The notes under the pieces were generated by a model. That model did not search any database and was not told the DNA's origin. It saw only the letters and a program-made list of their open reading frames with translations. Source: Betaproteobacteria bacterium (GTDB lineage: Bacteria > Pseudomonadota > Gammaproteobacteria > Burkholderiales > SG8-39). Taken from it: a stretch of 5,642 bases of DNA. Made by a program: the position numbers and the translations under genes. Where the stretch lies: assembly GCA_011391185.1 (NCBI GenBank), contig JAABRB010000243.1, forward strand, positions 1-5,642, in the 5' to 3' direction. How positions within the stretch are numbered: the stretch's first letter is position 1; every line of letters begins with the position of its first letter. Of the stretch, positions 3,858-5,642 are shown one piece after another.

Positions 3858-5642
3858 CTATCCCTGTTCCTCTTTCAGCCTGGCGCGAGCATGGTCCTTG
3901 CGCAGCCACTGCGAGGTCAGCACCAACATCACCAGCGCGAAGCCGATGCCGTTGGACACCGTGCCCGGATAGACCAGCGCGAAACCCGCAATCAGCAGCA
4001 TGAGGCGTTCGTAGCCCGGCGTGCGCTTGAAGAGCCACCCCTGGAACGCGCCGGCGAGCGACAGGATGCCGACCGCCGCCGTGAAAGTGATCAACGCGAT
4101 CGATCCCCAGTTGGCGCTTGCCAGCGTCTTGAACGAGCCGGTGAGCAGCAGCCCCGTACCTGAGGGATCCAGCACGAAGATGAACGGCACGAGGAACGCG
4201 GGCGTGGTGTATTTCCAGGTCTGCAGTGTTGTCTTGTAAGGATCGCCGCCGGTGATCGCCGCCGCGGCGAAAGGCGACAGCGCGGTGGGCGGCGAGACTT
4301 CCGAGAGCACCGCGTAGTAGAAGATGAACATGTGCGCCGCGAACTCGGGCACTTTCAGGGCGATCAACGCGGGCGCCGCGATCACCGCGCAGATGATGTA
4401 GCTCGCCGTCACCGGCACCGCCAGGCCCACGATCCACACGATCAACGCCGTGTAGATCGCGGTCAGCAGGAGCGAGTTCCCCGCATAGGCGAGCACGATC
4501 GAGCTGAACTTCAGCCCCAGGCCGGTGAGCGTGACCACGCCGACGATGAGACCGGCGCCGGCGCAGGTGGCGGCCACGTTCAGCACGGCACGCGAGCCGT
4601 TGTCCAGCGCCTTGAAGAATCCCGAGCCGAGGAAGCCGCGCACGAACGGCTCGCGCCCGCGCAGGAAGTCGTAGGAAAAGAGCGCGCAGTCGCGGCGCAG
4701 GAAGCTGGTGGCGAACACCACCACCGTCGCCCAGAACACCGACAGCTCGGGCGAGAAGCCCATCAGCATGAAGGCGACGATCGACACCAGCGAGAAGAAA
4801 TGGAACCAGTACTTCTTCGTCAGGCTCCAGGCCGATTCCACTTTCTCGAACACGGCGTCCTTCATGCCGAACTTGCGCGTGTCGATCTCCACCATGATGA
4901 ACAGCGTCAGGTAATACAGGCAGGTCGGGATCACCGCCATCAGCAGCACGTCGAGGTAGGAGATCTTCAGGAACTCCGCGATCAGGAACGCCGCCGCGCC
5001 CAGCACGGGCGGCGAAATGATGGCGCCCAGCCCGCCGGCCGCCAGCAACCCGCCGGCCTCGTTCTTGCCGTAGCCCACCTTGGCGAGCATGGGCGCGGCC
5101 ACTGCGCCCAGCGTCACCGTGGTCGCGACGCCCGAGCCTGAAGGCCCGCCGAGCAGGAAGGAGGCGAGCGTCACCGTGCGGCCGGCGCCGGTCGGCTTGC
5201 CGCCCATGGCGGCGAAGGAGAAGTCGATGAAGAACTTGCCCGCGCCCGAGAACTGCAGGAACGCGCCGTAGATGGTGAAGAGAATGATGAGCGTCGACGA
5301 TACGGCGATCGCCGTGCCGTAGATGCCCTCCAGCGTCATGTACATGTGCCCGACGAGGCGCGGGATCTCGTAGCCCTTGTGCGTCCAGGGCGCGGGCAGG
5401 TACTCGCCGAAGAATGCATACATCAGGAAGCAGACGGTGATGAAGGGCATGATCCAGCCGGTGGTGCGCCGCATCGCCTCCAGGATGAGCAGCGCGAGCC
5501 CCACGCCGAAGACGATGTCCCACTGGTTGGGAATGATCGACCGGTCGAAGAAATCGTCCCCGCCCGCGATGAGATACACGGCGCTGGCGATGCCTGCCGC
5601 GGCGAGCAGCCAGTCCCACCACATGATGCGGTGGCGGAACAC
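3858..5642 (-). CDS. TRAP transporter fused permease (4TM/12TM, DctQM type), N-terminus beyond right edge
   Basis: The product is an inner-membrane permease of a tripartite ATP-independent periplasmic transporter, driven by a sodium or proton gradient and normally fed by a TAXI-type solute-binding protein. 594 codons are visible. The frame is open to the window edge (the edge codon GTG is not evidence of a start), and fused permeases usually run ~640-700 residues, so a short N-terminal piece is missing. The protein is strongly hydrophobic throughout. The DctQ-like helices occupy roughly visible residues 10-130. DctM-type signature loops are GGPSGSGVATTVTLGAVAAP (165-184) with GGLLAAGGLGAIISPPVLGA (197-216), and a second repeat around SEVSPPTALSPFAAAAIT (447-464). 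These re-entrant loops line the transport path. Further helices follow to ~580, then a charged tail (RKDHARARLKEEQG) ends at TAG 3860-3858. The likely cargo is a carboxylate, possibly aromatic given the neighbours, but this is not shown. The gene appears intact apart from the window cut. Confidence 0.93.
   Translation of the reverse strand: MFRHRIMWWDWLLAAAGIASAVYLIAGGDDFFDRSIIPNQWDIVFGVGLALLILEAMRRTTGWIMPFITVCFLMYAFFGEYLPAPWTHKGYEIPRLVGHMYMTLEGIYGTAIAVSSTLIILFTIYGAFLQFSGAGKFFIDFSFAAMGGKPTGAGRTVTLASFLLGGPSGSGVATTVTLGAVAAPMLAKVGYGKNEAGGLLAAGGLGAIISPPVLGAAAFLIAEFLKISYLDVLLMAVIPTCLYYLTLFIMVEIDTRKFGMKDAVFEKVESAWSLTKKYWFHFFSLVSIVAFMLMGFSPELSVFWATVVVFATSFLRRDCALFSYDFLRGREPFVRGFLGSGFFKALDNGSRAVLNVAATCAGAGLIVGVVTLTGLGLKFSSIVLAYAGNSLLLTAIYTALIVWIVGLAVPVTASYIICAVIAAPALIALKVPEFAAHMFIFYYAVLSEVSPPTALSPFAAAAITGGDPYKTTLQTWKYTTPAFLVPFIFVLDPSGTGLLLTGSFKTLASANWGSIALITFTAAVGILSLAGAFQGWLFKRTPGYERLMLLIAGFALVYPGTVSNGIGFALVMLVLTSQWLRKDHARARLKEEQG

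Noticed and set aside
4332..5141. 269-codon plus-strand open frame opposite the TRAP permease
   Set aside because: His/Arg/Glu-rich antisense of a hydrophobic membrane protein; no domain, and the minus-strand TRAP signature loops are clear.
1..5642. CRISPR array, tRNA, rRNA or insertion-sequence ends
   Set aside because: No regularly spaced repeats, no tRNA-like cloverleaf or rRNA blocks, and no transposase or terminal inverted repeats were seen, including at the two broken joints.

Overview
This is a GC-rich proteobacterial window. Dense high-GC3 coding, an aromatic-catabolism gene style and a fused TRAP permease together suggest a betaproteobacterium (Burkholderiales-like). That taxonomic call is an inference and an alphaproteobacterium is not excluded. 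The window reads as a metabolic locus at both ends with a defence/toxin-antitoxin type island in the middle.

Left edge (1-585): the first 27 codons of an intradiol (catechol/hydroxyquinol-type) ring-cleavage dioxygenase run leftwards off the window. Behind it is a broken type I restriction-modification gene. About 93 N-terminal residues of an HsdM methyltransferase subunit, with a good ribosome binding site, are joined out of frame to the C-terminal tail of an unidentified protein.

Middle (685-2501): a rightward gene encodes an unrecognised 207-residue protein with a five-cysteine cluster (CxxCx3C...Cx5C). Converging on it is a two-gene leftward operon. It encodes a winged-helix plus minimal nucleotidyltransferase protein (MNT, putative antitoxin) and, overlapping by 29 nt, a HEPN-domain protein (putative toxin). 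Two 15-bp dyads, TACCCA-N3-TGGGTA, lie 21 bp apart exactly over the candidate start codons of the MNT gene and look like an autoregulatory operator.

Right (2559-5642): a perfect 14-bp palindrome sits 6 nt before the start of a 4-hydroxyphenylacetate 3-monooxygenase (HpaB)-family N-terminus. After about 37 codons this breaks into an alpha/beta hydrolase in another frame that has lost its own N-terminus. A cupin gene overlaps the hydrolase end by 11 nt. Converging from the right edge is a TRAP transporter fused (4TM/12TM) permease of the TAXI-associated type, lacking only its extreme N-terminus.

Taken together, ring-cleavage dioxygenase, flavin hydroxylase remnant, hydrolase, cupin and carboxylate transporter suggest uptake and breakdown of an aromatic acid or phenol. 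Two independent 'gene start fused out of frame to gene end' joints (HsdM::unknown and HpaB::hydrolase) show that the locus has undergone deletions, or that the assembly is chimeric here.
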